Positions 11,918-23,000 of a stretch of DNA of 64,000 nucleotides are shown here, one piece after another. The translations under genes were made by a program, and so were the position numbers. Every line of letters begins with the position of its first letter. Positions within the stretch are counted from its first letter, which is position 1. Source of the DNA: Beroe forskalii (Eukaryota; Ctenophora; Nuda; Beroida; Beroidae); assembly GCA_011033025.1 (NCBI GenBank), contig WFMF01000626.1, positions 1 through 64,000 of the forward strand, in the 5' to 3' direction. The notes beneath the pieces are model-generated. The model was not told where the DNA came from. It made no database searches and saw nothing but the letters and a program-made list of their open reading frames with translations.

Positions 11918-12497
11918 CCCGACATTTTCTGGTGGCTTAGCCCTCAGACCCCCAAGGGGGCTTCTTTCCACGAAATGGGCTCAAGACGCTCACACCCCCC
12001 AGTCTGAGACAAGAGTAACGGCCTCGTTAATAAATTGAAAAACACGCAGAATCCAGAACAAAGCAGATAAACTCTTACTCCTAGATAGCATTACAGCTGA
12101 TAACACTACAGATAGCACTACACCAATATCACAATTTCCGTTCTTTAATTCAATTTGGCGCGGTGTTAATCACGGAAATCGTTCCCTTCTTAATAATATT
12201 AATAGTTTGATTTTTTGCGTACTGTAAAACCTCTGTGACAAAGTTACTAATGAATTCAAAGAAATGCGGTAGAAAATAAGAAAGAAGAAAATAAAAACCG
12301 GACCTATTGTACTGAGTACACATCACGAGGCTTGTTAAAACACATACAATTTTGTACTTCTCAAGTTCTTACGTACAGGAAATTTGATCTGGATTCTGGA
12401 AAGTCCGCGAATTTTCTCTGGCCCAATGAATATCGACATATGATGAACATGTGAATTTTAGAATACAGTATGCCATTTTGAATAATATTAAGAGTCA

Positions 12498-13767
12498 ACT
12501 GACTTTATTATTGGCATATGTGGACATACAGTCACTGTTCAAAAAGAAAAGTGATTTCGCTTTTTTGGCTCTTTTTACCGCAGTGAATTTCAACTTTGAG
12601 CGATCACTGTGTGGAGCTGAAAAGCAGCACTGAGTATGAATATTGTATTTGTTCCGATGCGGGTGCTGCGCGCAACCACCGAGAATACGAATTGGCACGT
12701 GCCATTTCTTCTAAAATTCCTGCGCGCGCGCGTTCGTTGTTGTACTCAGTTCGTTGTAGATTTCGCGCCATTTGTTGAATTGGTTTACGTTTCACATCAA
12801 ATTGTGTCACCGTTTATTCACGCGATGTATTTTCTTGAATGTTTATACTAAGTTGATATCACTTTTTATATGATTTTCAAATTTCGTGCTTTTGTTTTCT
12901 GTTTCAATGCTGTCTCTTGTTCCAAAAAGCAATATTCGTCTTTCACAGCGAATAGCATTTCTCAAACTTAGTCGAATCCAGCAGAAAATCTAATAGTTAT
13001 GCAGTTTGGTACTTAACCTAGTACAAAACAGAAGCCTTTTCCTCAAATCCACCACCCAACTCACACCTAAGATTTTAGCTTTTTAAGACACGAATTCTTC
13101 AACAGTCTAATTAAATTTAGAACTTATCATAATTTAGGAGTTCGAGCATGTGGCACGGATGGGCCAGATCAACCTATAAGATTTAAACTTTTGACAACCG
13201 ACAGCTCCATGAATTAAGAAATTCGTTATTTTGAAGATGTATGTGATATTGGGGGGGGGGGACGGACGGACGGACGGAAGGACATTTTCGCGACTGATAT
13301 TATAAAGGAGCAATCCGGGCACTTTCCAGAAATTACAGTAGTTGTATTGCAAAACTGGACCTGCTATGCACATATCCTATTTCTCACCCTCCCAGACCAC
13401 GATCTCTGCCAACCCTCTCATTTGCCTTTTTGTATACACAAAAAGGCCAATGGGGAGGGAAAAAATACCACTCTGACCGCTAATAATAACTTGTACCCAC
13501 ATCGTTGTCCATCGATCGATCGATCGATCGTATCGTACCGATCAATAACAACATGCAAAAAAGTGCTCAAGCATGCGTGAGGCGCAGCTTTGCACATACA
13601 TTTTTCGCAACCGATCGATGGAGACCGATGCAAACTCATGCGATGCATAAAAGGGCTTTGGTTAAAACTTAGAGCAAAATGATTTAATAACCTCAGCAAA
13701 AATGATAAAAATGTCCAAAAATCATAAAAATCTTCCTGATAATAAAAACTGATCGACAGCTCGTCAT
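12498..13767. repeat. Inverted copy of the 1.1-kb interspersed repeat
   Basis: About 12590-13460 matches 49556-50640 and 52384-53525 in inverted orientation. Shared landmarks are a GCGCGAAATCTACAACGAAC block, a GGACGGACGGACGG microsatellite next to a G run (13252-13290), and AAAAAGGCCAATGGGGAGGG at the edge. From 13460 to 13767 there are CGAT repeats and no gene except the methyltransferase last exon that follows. Confidence 0.7.
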
Positions 13768-16700
13768 TTAGCATTTCAGTCCGTTTCCCTTCGTCATGAC
13801 GTACACTGCATGATTAGGAATGGGGCCGGTGATGACCCGTATCTCGCTCTCAGCCCAGCCTGCTTCCTGCAACATTTCCTGAGCTAACTCAACGCCCCAA
13901 CACGTTCCTACACCGACACCTGCAAATAAGGGGGAAATGAGACAGTGAGAAAAGTAGAATTTCAAAGTTCCATTTCGAAATAGAAATTGAATTGGCTCCT
14001 GATTTAAAATCTAAGGTTAACCGTTAAGACAAGTTAAGCGTGCACACGCAAAGGATTTTTCACTCACGACAATACGAAATTTAATTCATTGCCACTCGCT
14101 GACTTTCACTTTGACTTACCTCCACTGGATAGCGAAACTGACATGCAATGGTGAAGTGATATGTTGTACAGACACGTTGACACAGGTTTCTTAATCTGAA
14201 AATAACACAAAAATATAGCTAATTTAGGTCATACGAGCGAATTACTGCGGGAGACTCCCGGGAGTCCTCCGGGAGTACTCCGAGAGTCCTCCGGGAGTAC
14301 TGCGGGAGTACTCCGAGAGTCCTCCGGGAGTACTCCGAGAGTCCCCCGGGAGTCCTCGGGAGTCCCCCGGGAGTCCTACGGGAGACCTACGGGAGTGCCA
14401 CGGGAGTACCCCGGGAGTACCCCGGGAGTCCCCCGGGAGTCCTACGGGAGTATCCCGGGAGTGCCACGGGAGTCCCACGGGAGTCTAAAGTGCAGGAGTC
14501 CTGCAGGAGTCCTGGGGTAGAGTCCCCAGGGGAGTACCAGGAGCCCAGGGGTCCCTGGAGTACCCCCGGGAGTGCTACGGGAGTCCCCCGGGAGTCCCCC
14601 GGGAGTCCTACGGGAGTACTCCCGTAGGACTCTCGGGGGACTCCCGTAGGACTCCCGGGGGACTCCCGTGGCACTCCCAAAGGACTCCCGGGGTTCTCCC
14701 GTAGGACTCCCGGGGGACTCCCGTGGCACTCCCAAAGGACTCCTGGGGTACTCCCGTGGCACTCCCGGGGGACTCCCGTAGGACTCCCGAGGGACTCCCG
14801 GGGGACTCCCGTAGGACTCCCGAGGGACTCCCGGGGTACTCCCGTAGGACTCCCGGGGTACTCCCGTGGCACTCCCTGGGTACTCCCGTAGGACTCCCGG
14901 GGTACTCCCGTGGCACTCCCGTAGGACTCCCGTAGGTCTCCCGTAGGACTCCTGGGGGACTCCCGGAGGACTCCCGGGGGACTCTCGGAGTACTCCCGGA
15001 GTACTCCCGGAGGACTCTCGGAGTACTCCCGGAGGGCTCCCGGAGGGCTCCCGGAGGACTCCCGGGAGTCTCCCGCAGTAATTCGCTCGTATGACCTTAA
15101 TTTAAATTTCAGCCCTGGACTAAAGAAATTTCAAAACAGGAAAAATACATTTCAAAAGTTCAAAAGCTGCATATTTTTTTACTGAAATTCGTTTAAAGAA
15201 ACCTTAATCTGTTTGACCATGTTGGAGGAGGTATCTATATCCACCATAGTGACGACCCCACTCTCCTTCAGCACTCCCTTTAGTCCTGCCATAGCCTTTG
15301 ATGGGAAGGGTAGATCGTGCATGCAGTCGAATATCATGACGTAGTCAAACCTGAGAGGAAGATCTCGTCAAAAGGGAGTGAAACTAAAATCTTTGGGGGA
15401 TGTGTTGGAAACCAAATTTGAAATTGAAATTAAAAAAGCTTATTAATTTATTGGGAATTATTATGTAAATGAGCAGCTCGGTCGAATGTCGAATTCGATA
15501 TTCGAATTAGACCTGTTATTCCATTCTACTGGCATGTTACAAAAGTCCCCGAGAACGAACTCAATGTTAGTCATCCCACTCTTCTTTAGACCTTCCCTGC
15601 AAGTGGGAAAATTGGATTAACTTTAACAAGACAAGATGATTTAGAAGAATTATGAGGACGCAATGGATCTCCAAAATATGAAATTTCTGGACAGACGAAG
15701 AAAAAAAAAAACAAAAAAACTGAAAAATGGAAACTGCTGTGGAAATAACTTTTAGCGCTTACCTGTTTTCCTCCAAAGTCTCGGGATCGATATCAAAGCA
15801 AGTGAAGTGACTGTTTGGATAGCGCGCAGCTATCTCACTCACATGTCTGGCTTTCCCGCAACCCGGCTCCAGAACACTGATACCTGAGCATTGGGGAATC
15901 AGAATACAAAATATAAAATTGCGACCTTTCAGGCTTCTCTGAAACGTAAAGATTTTATGAAAAATATATTAAAAAATATCAGTTACAAGTAGAACTTGAA
16001 TTTTCAATTTATTTAGAAATCAATTAATTCGGGCGACTCGAAAATATCTTTATTAATATTTCGTGTAACATAGATCATTCCAATTTCAATAATTCATGAT
16101 TTTTCCACAAAAGAAAAACCTCTTTCCAAAGCCTCATGAACACCGTCTCCAATCAATTTGATGAAACCCAGTGGGAAATTCTGATTCTCGTTTCTACAGT
16201 TCGTCCAGCCAGCCATCCATTCTTGGGTTTTAAAGAGTTAAATATAATTTAAATTAGATAATTAGATGAGGCGTTGTAATATTGCAAACGTAAGAAACTT
16301 ATCAGATTTCATTTCAAATTCAATTTAACATCCACAGTAAGTACCTAGTAGGATTTTACCAAACCCTCTTACCCTCAATGCCACAGTGGAGCGATGGCAA
16401 TGCCCCAGTATTTCTCCACTGGAGCAGCACTCACCTTGGAAGTTGGGGAAATCACTGTACCCACAGCCCAGTGGACCGTCCTTCTTAAAACATGCCCCAA
16501 TCTTATCTTCCTGAAACAAAGCCGATTTGATAATACTATGAAGAGACGCCTCAATCTTAAAGATGAATATCTATCATATTCAAAGTTTGGGCTTGGCATG
16601 GCTCATACCACAAGAAAAACTAACAGATTCCATGATACCTTATCAAACATGAACTCGAGAGACTTGAAGAAGTGGAGCATCTCTGAAGAAGTGATGAGCT

Positions 16701-17272
16701 TTGAAGCTACACTCGGCTTACACGATACCATCATCTCCTCGTCAAGACTCAGAACCCTGGAAGAGGCCAAGACACCCACCCATTCCTTGACCCAACTACA
16801 AAAAAATAAATAAGCTTTTATTATAGTATTACAACAGTAATTTATTGTCTTAATTAGCAAAATGACAAAAAATAAATTCATAATAAGCGAAGCCAATAAA
16901 AAATTCACAGATTAGAGGGATTAAAGTTCCAGGGACAGAAGAAACAAAAAAACATGGGTGATCAGTATCACATTCACAGGCATCAACAATTGCAATTTGA
17001 ATTTTGGTCTTTGCCAATTACTAAATAGAATTGGCTTAGTTCCAAATTTAACAAATTTCCAAAGTTGGCAAATCGATATAATTGCATCCCCATCCAGCAG
17101 TATACCGTTCCTTGCAGTCTGCAGCCTCAGCCAGCTCCGCAATACTCCACTTCTTGTTCGGGTGCTCATGGAGGACACTCCACAGCCCGGCGTAGTGCCC
17201 CGCCACAATGGCTGAACTGGCGTGACCCCCGGCAAGAATAGGACCAAGTACCTCCATCACAGATCCTAAATA
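13768..17272 (-). CDS. Winged-helix class I SAM-dependent methyltransferase, copy 2
   Basis: Same family and exon plan as copy 1, complete from its first recognised exon to the stop codon. Exons are 17106-17272, 16639-16795, 16435-16510, 16120-16221, 15763-15883, 15203 or 15209-15350, 14120-14195 and 13768-13919. Joined from MEVLGPIL they give about 325 residues, the usual family size. The last two exons supply the conserved C-terminal part (HHCMSVSLSSG, GTCWGVELAQ) and end at GNGLKC. The original donor of exon 6 (CAG|GTTTGT in copy 1) reads CAG|ATTAAG here. A GT six bases downstream (AAG|GTTTCT) would add two residues and keep the frame. The methyl acceptor is unknown. Confidence 0.85.
14226..15097. 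mobile_element. Palindromic GGGAGT minisatellite element, copy 2
   Basis: Same ends, same TAATTT flanks and same intron position as the element at 7718-8567, so the insertion predates the duplication. Internal unit order and length differ (872 against 850 bp), which shows that the arrays have been rearranging since. Confidence 0.8.
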
Positions 17273-17420
17273 CTCAAAAGGTAATACTGTTAAGTTGTTA
17301 ATTTTCACGGGGTATTGTATTTCATGAACGCTGTGCTGGGCGAATTGCAGGACTGTAATACTAATTCCCAGAGAAGGGGGGGGGGGGGGTAGGGGACTTA
17401 TCAGCCTGAGACACTGAAAC

Positions 17421-17592
17421 TACTCTCCAGTGCCAAATAGAAGGGGGGGGGTCGAAATAAACGTCTTTGGGTAGTGAATTAGCAAAATCACTGCAAACAG
17501 GTGGGTCTTAAATAAACGGGTGGTGGTGGGATGGTGAGTGTCTCAAAACCCCCCCCCCCCCCCCCCCCCCGTTTATTTGGCACTGGAGAGTA
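17421..17592. mobile_element. Poly-G/poly-C MITE, copy 2
   Basis: Counterpart of 11736-11917 with the same 19-bp inverted ends within TA. Its C run is shorter (about 22) than in copy 1. Confidence 0.75.
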
Positions 17593-18180
17593 CCCGACAT
17601 TTTCTGGTGGCTTAGCCCTCAGACCCCCAAGGGGGCTTCTTTCCACGAAATGGGCTCAAGACGCTCACACCCCCCAGTCTGAGACAAGAGTAACGGCCTT
17701 GTTAATAAATTGAAAAACACGCAGAATCCAGAACAAAGCAGATAAACTCCTACTCCTAGATAGCATTACAGCTGATAACACTACAGATAGCACTACACCA
17801 ATATTACAATTTCCGTTCTTTAATTCAATTTGGCGCGGTGTTAATCACGGAAATCGGTCCCTTCTTAATAATATTAATAGTTTGATTTTTGCGTACTGTA
17901 AAACTTCTGTGACAAAGTTACTAATGAATTCAAAGAAATGCGGTAGAAAATAAGAAAGAAGAAAATAAAAACCGGACCTATTGTACTGAGTACACATCAC
18001 GAGGTGTTTAAAACACATACAATTTTGTACTTCTTAAGTTCTTACGTACAGGAAATTTGATCTGGATTCTGGAGAGTCCGTGAGTTTTCTCTGGCCCAAT
18101 GAATATCGACATATGATGAACATGTGAATTTTAGAATACAGTATGCCATTTTAATATTAAGAATAATATTAATATGAGTC

Positions 18181-20081
18181 AAAAAAGAAAAGTGATTTCG
18201 CTTTTTGGCTGACTTTTCAACTTTGATATGTGGACATAAAAAAGCAATTGAATAATACTGAATTGCTTGGCTTATGTCCACGTATATCTCAGTCTGTTGA
18301 CAGGAGAATCCGAATTTCGACTTTTGCATTCCCAATTACAAAAAGAATATTATCGAGTCGCCACAATCAATGATATAATTCTCTTCTTAGACTTTTGAGA
18401 TAGGGGGGAAGAAGGGCTGGGCGAGGGCCGTGAGTCCAATCTGTGAAAAAGAAAACTCCTTGGGGTCTGGGGGCGGAGCCCAAGAATTTTTTTGGTATTT
18501 TCAGTGCCTATTTTGAGAAATAAAAAGAGTTAAATTAATGATCAAAAGAGCTGATAATTTTTATAGACAAGATGAAATTTTGCTTTGAAAATCTGGGGGG
18601 GGGGCTTCAGCCCTAGCTCCAGGAATTACGGCCCCACCAATAATCTATATCAATATGAATAATTTGAAAGTCTTCGCGCCTCATTTTATGGCTTCTAATT
18701 CGCTACTAGCACAATGCCACAATAATTTTTGTAGGACTTTTCGCTGAAAAGGAAAACAACAAACTTGACGAGATAATAATTTAACTCAACCAATCTTCAC
18801 AATTTGCAATAAACACTCAAAAATATCAGTACAAAACTCTCCTTCTCATAGTGGCCGCTTTTATTTTTAATCTAACCGCAGACGAAAAGCAGCAATTGCA
18901 CGTTAAGGACTGCTCGGATATTACGTAATTGACCGTTTGCCACACTTTAGTGACGAGAAACCGAAAAATGGTGAATATTTTTATGATATGAAGATCTAAC
19001 TCCTCGGAATTTCCATTGGATTTGGTACATGAAAAATCAAAATTGTCCAATGAATTGCGGCAGTTAATTTGAGCTCGCTTTAATTAAGTTAATAATAAAG
19101 TTAAAGTTTAAAAAAGTTTTCTTAACCTTTTTTAGAACTCAAATTTTCTTTTCTCAATCATATCAATTGATGCGCAAAAATATGCACGATACTATTAGTA
19201 TTACTATCAGTTGTATGATATGAAATTTGATAATCAATAATTTGAAAATAATAATTGATAATCAATAATTTAAAAGTAACCAAGCATTTACAATCTGAGA
19301 TAACATTTGCAATCTGAGATAGCATCTGATTAAGTTAGAATATACAGAACTCCAATCTACAATCTTAAATACAAACTAAACTATATAAAATTTCAATTAT
19401 ATTCAAGGTTACAATTTAAAAACTTAAAACAATTAATTTATCTTTTGACAGGGTCAAATAAATAATTCAAGTCAAACATATAAACAATTAAAAATTGAAT
19501 TAGTCTGGACTGGTTATTTTAACTTCGAAGTATATTGATACCAGCAATACAAAAATCTCAATCTTAAGTTCTAGGAGGTTTATATCTTTAGTTGAACTCT
19601 ATTAGCTATTTTTGATCAAAAGTTTAGAGATAAAAATTCTGTACCTATTCGGAAAAAACTTCGCCGAATATGAACACGCCTCCTAAAACTCTACAATAGA
19701 ATTTAATCATACAAACAATACAAATAATTATCTCCCTTGCAAAAATGCAGAAATATCCTCCGCACAGCAAATAAACACAGTCTGAAAGTTTTCTGCTTCA
19801 TTGTTTGGCAGATAAGCACCTTGCAATCGCCGTCGATACACCATCCTTTGCAATGTGCTCATCTGCCCATTGTTTAGTTTTAGTTTCCTTATGCGAGACC
19901 CCATGCGAGAACTCGTGGTAATAAAAACTCTGATATTGGTTAAGTGGGATGCCAGCAGTAACCAGTAGCTGGTTCTTGTCAATCTTTAAAATTGAATATC
20001 AATCAGGTGAAATCATTTCGTTTATTGTCTCCACAAATTTCTCGTGGTACTGAACAGAAAGTCTCTGTTTTCACTTGGTTT
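18181..20081. other. Intergenic spacer between methyltransferase copy 2 and the ABCA 3' end
   Basis: AT-rich sequence with small G runs (18597-18603). No recognisable gene on either strand. The part just below 20082 presumably includes the ABCA 3' untranslated region, since that gene reads toward lower coordinates. Confidence 0.45.
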
Positions 20082-23000
20082 TTAGTCGAAAGAAAGCTGC
20101 AAGTTCGGCACAACATTCTCCTCCAAACACAGGAGTTCGTCGTCAATGTCGTTGGAAGGTGCCTCTGCTTGAGCGAAGTTGATGAAAACCTGAAATAGCA
20201 TAGGTGTCATTTGCTGCTTCATTGCGAGAATGTTATAAAATTGAATGCAAGATACTTACGTGGAAAAAAAACAGAAAACCATCTATTACCAACTTGAAAA
20301 ACGCACCTGCTCCAGGTTAGTCTGATGAACTGCGTAATCAAGCAGAGCCAGGTCCGGTTTAGCTTTCTGGAGGACTGTGAAGATATCTGACACGTGACTT
20401 TTGCTCTGCTTAACTTCGTACTTTAGGCTGCAGTAGTTTTCTTCTTTGAGAGCTGCAGCTGGCAGGTGACGCATCATGTACGATTTCACCTGGCAGTTAA
20501 GTGATTGAGCATTGTTTGAAACATAACAACACTACTTTATACAATCAAATTTGAGAACAATGAAGCTCGTGTGTTTTCTTACTTGTTGTGGAACTTTACT
20601 TTAATCAATAAATTGAGTAATTGAGTTAATTGATTGACTGATTATTCGCCAGAGTATTAAGTGCCTGGAGCAGTAAATAAAATTATTCGTAAAAGGACAT
20701 TATTTTTCTCAAAATTGATAACACATTTTAATTTCACATATTCTTATCAACCTTATTGACGTTGTAATCTTGCGGGTTGAGTTTCAGCCGGATAACGTAA
20801 CCATTGCCGTACTTATCTCTGGGAGAAATTGGTGTTAATGTTTTACTGAGTTAATCATAATGAGATAATAGGGGTTCTGTTATTATTAAAGCTGAGGAAC
20901 ATCAGCCCATTCAGATTACATATGTTCTGGATCTACTACTTGAGAGAAATTTCAATCAAAGTTTCACTCACACCCACCACCCATCCCCCACTCCCTGACA
21001 CCACTCATTTCATTTATAAGCATCCTCTCACCTTCCATCTTCAGCTGACGACGATAATCACATGATTTTCGAAAGCTCCTGATTTAAAGTTTATCGTATC
21101 ATTTAAACGTTTTAACTTGCTCTCTAAAAAGTTTCAGGAGTAACTGATAACTTTGCAAAGAAGCGGGTGTAACGTGAGATGCTTGGCGCTGCCTAGACAT
21201 CTGTAAACAATAACTTTGCAAAGGAGTGGGTGTTACCTGAAGTGCTGGGCGCTTGAGTAACTAATAACTTTGCAAAGGAGCGGGTGTTACCTGAGGTGCT
21301 GGGCGCTGCCTAGACACCTAGTAAACAATAACTTTGCAAAGGAGCAGGTGTTGCATGGGGTGCTGGAGTAAGTGAAAACTTTGCGAAGGAGCGGGTGCTA
21401 CCTGAGGTGCTGGGCGCTGCCTAGACATCTGAGTCTCCCTGCCACCATGATTCCTATCCTGCTACACAGCACCTCACACTCAGCCATGCTGTGGGACGTT
21501 ATCACCACTGCTTTTCCTGGGAAAATTGCAGTATTTTAAGATGGTGATGTCACCAACGTCCAACGCTGTATACAAACTCAATGTGATGACATCACCAATG
21601 CAAGATTTCACCTCAAAATGATGAGGCATATCATTATCAAACTTCATGTATATGAAAATTGAAAGTAGCTTTCCACACAAATCACAATGCTACTGATTAA
21701 GATGTAATTTCCACAGTAAGTTTCGAGCCTGATGCAGTTTGCAGCTTTCTCTCACCTTTGTTTTTCTGAGCTTGTATGACAGACCACAGAGCCCGTCTAG
21801 CTCCAGGATCCATTCCAGCAGTGGGCTCATCCAACAGGATCAGTCTAAGAAGAGGACATGCGGTTAACAAGGCGAGTAGGGGTCACGGCCTTGCGGAAAA
21901 GGGGGGGGGTGCTGGAGAAGGGATCTTATTTGGTCAAAAATTTAAAATTTGCGAACGCACTTAATGGACGTTACCTTATTAACGCACTTAATGGACGTTA
22001 CCTTATTAAGATAGGTGAAAAACATTGCTCTCAACAATAAACTTGTTTCGATGTCGGCACCTACTTAAGCTCGCCTATGTCAATAAAGAGGATGGCTTTG
22101 TGGACAAGGGGGGAGGGATCTAACTTATTCAAAAAATGGACATTCACTTATTAAATTTAAATAAGAGTGTCTTTGGAAAACATTGCTTTTAAACTCAGGG
22201 ACATTATTTCTCCACCTACTTAGGCTCGCCTATGAGAGTTATTGCAGCAGATAGTTTCCTCTTGTTTCCCCCACTGTACGTTCCACAGGGTCGAGAGGCC
22301 CATCTACTGAGACCCACTGTCCTGATTATCTGAAGACGTGGTAAAATGTTTATAGAGAGTCCTTGCTGGATTGTCGATAATTCAATATGCGAAACCGCGA
22401 ATAGTCCATCGATCATAACCATTACACCGCAAGCACGAATACTTCAGACAAATCACAAAATCCCATGGACTCAGTGAAAAGTTGCAACAAGCTCTAACAA
22501 TGAACAGCTACTTACCTGTCTGGAAATGAACTCTATCTGTGACTCCGGGATGCCCCTGAGTCTAGCGAATAGAGCCAGTGTCTCGTAGGAAGTGAGGGTG
22601 GGGAGGAGGGCGTCTGTCTGCGGGCAGTAGCCCATCTGACGCCGGGCAGCGGACATCTGATGCAGCAGACTGATCTGTGTCACCACCTGCAATTATTATT
22701 ATTAAAGTCATGAAATTATCTGGCCTTAAATTATTGTTATTAAAGTCATGAAATTTGCCTATGATTGTTTGAAAACCCCGGAGGGGCACCACTAAGGGCT
22801 TTGAAACTTATTACATAGTTAGTACATAATATGTGTTGAATGTATGAATGATTTAAAATTTTAAGTGCATGAATGTCCATATTCAAACCTGTTTTTTCAA
22901 ATAAATTATTCATAACACAGAGACATAAGTTGGTCTAATTGCTGCAATTTGTACTGTGTTTAATAGATTACCCGAGATCAAGTGCTCTTAGGAGGGCAAT

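Larger units (their letters stand above)
7526..12497. repeat. Segmental duplication, copy 1
   Basis: This block matches 14033-18180 in the same orientation: methyltransferase exons 1-7, introns, the palindromic minisatellite element, the poly-G/C MITE and the flank upstream of exon 1. Copy 1 carries about 0.8 kb of extra sequence at about 10575-11345. Exon sequence is almost unchanged between copies, and introns differ by small indels. Confidence 0.85.
14033..18180. repeat. Segmental duplication, copy 2
   Basis: Direct repeat of 7526-12497. It begins with the shared stretch AAGCGTGCACACGCAAAGG and ends near AATATTAAGAATAATATTAA. It lacks the 0.8-kb insertion of copy 1. It contains methyltransferase exons 1-7; exon 8 lies just outside at 13768-13919. 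Confidence 0.85.

Noticed and set aside
12604-12810. MARNLQRTEYN-type frame, also seen at 50421 and 52629
   Set aside because: Part of the 1.1-kb interspersed repeat. Frames differ between copies and there is no domain or splice support.
18042-18335. Minus-strand frame upstream of methyltransferase copy 2 as a coding first exon
   Set aside because: It ends at a good donor, but joining it to exon 1 (17272) in phase gives an immediate stop. At best it is a non-coding first exon.
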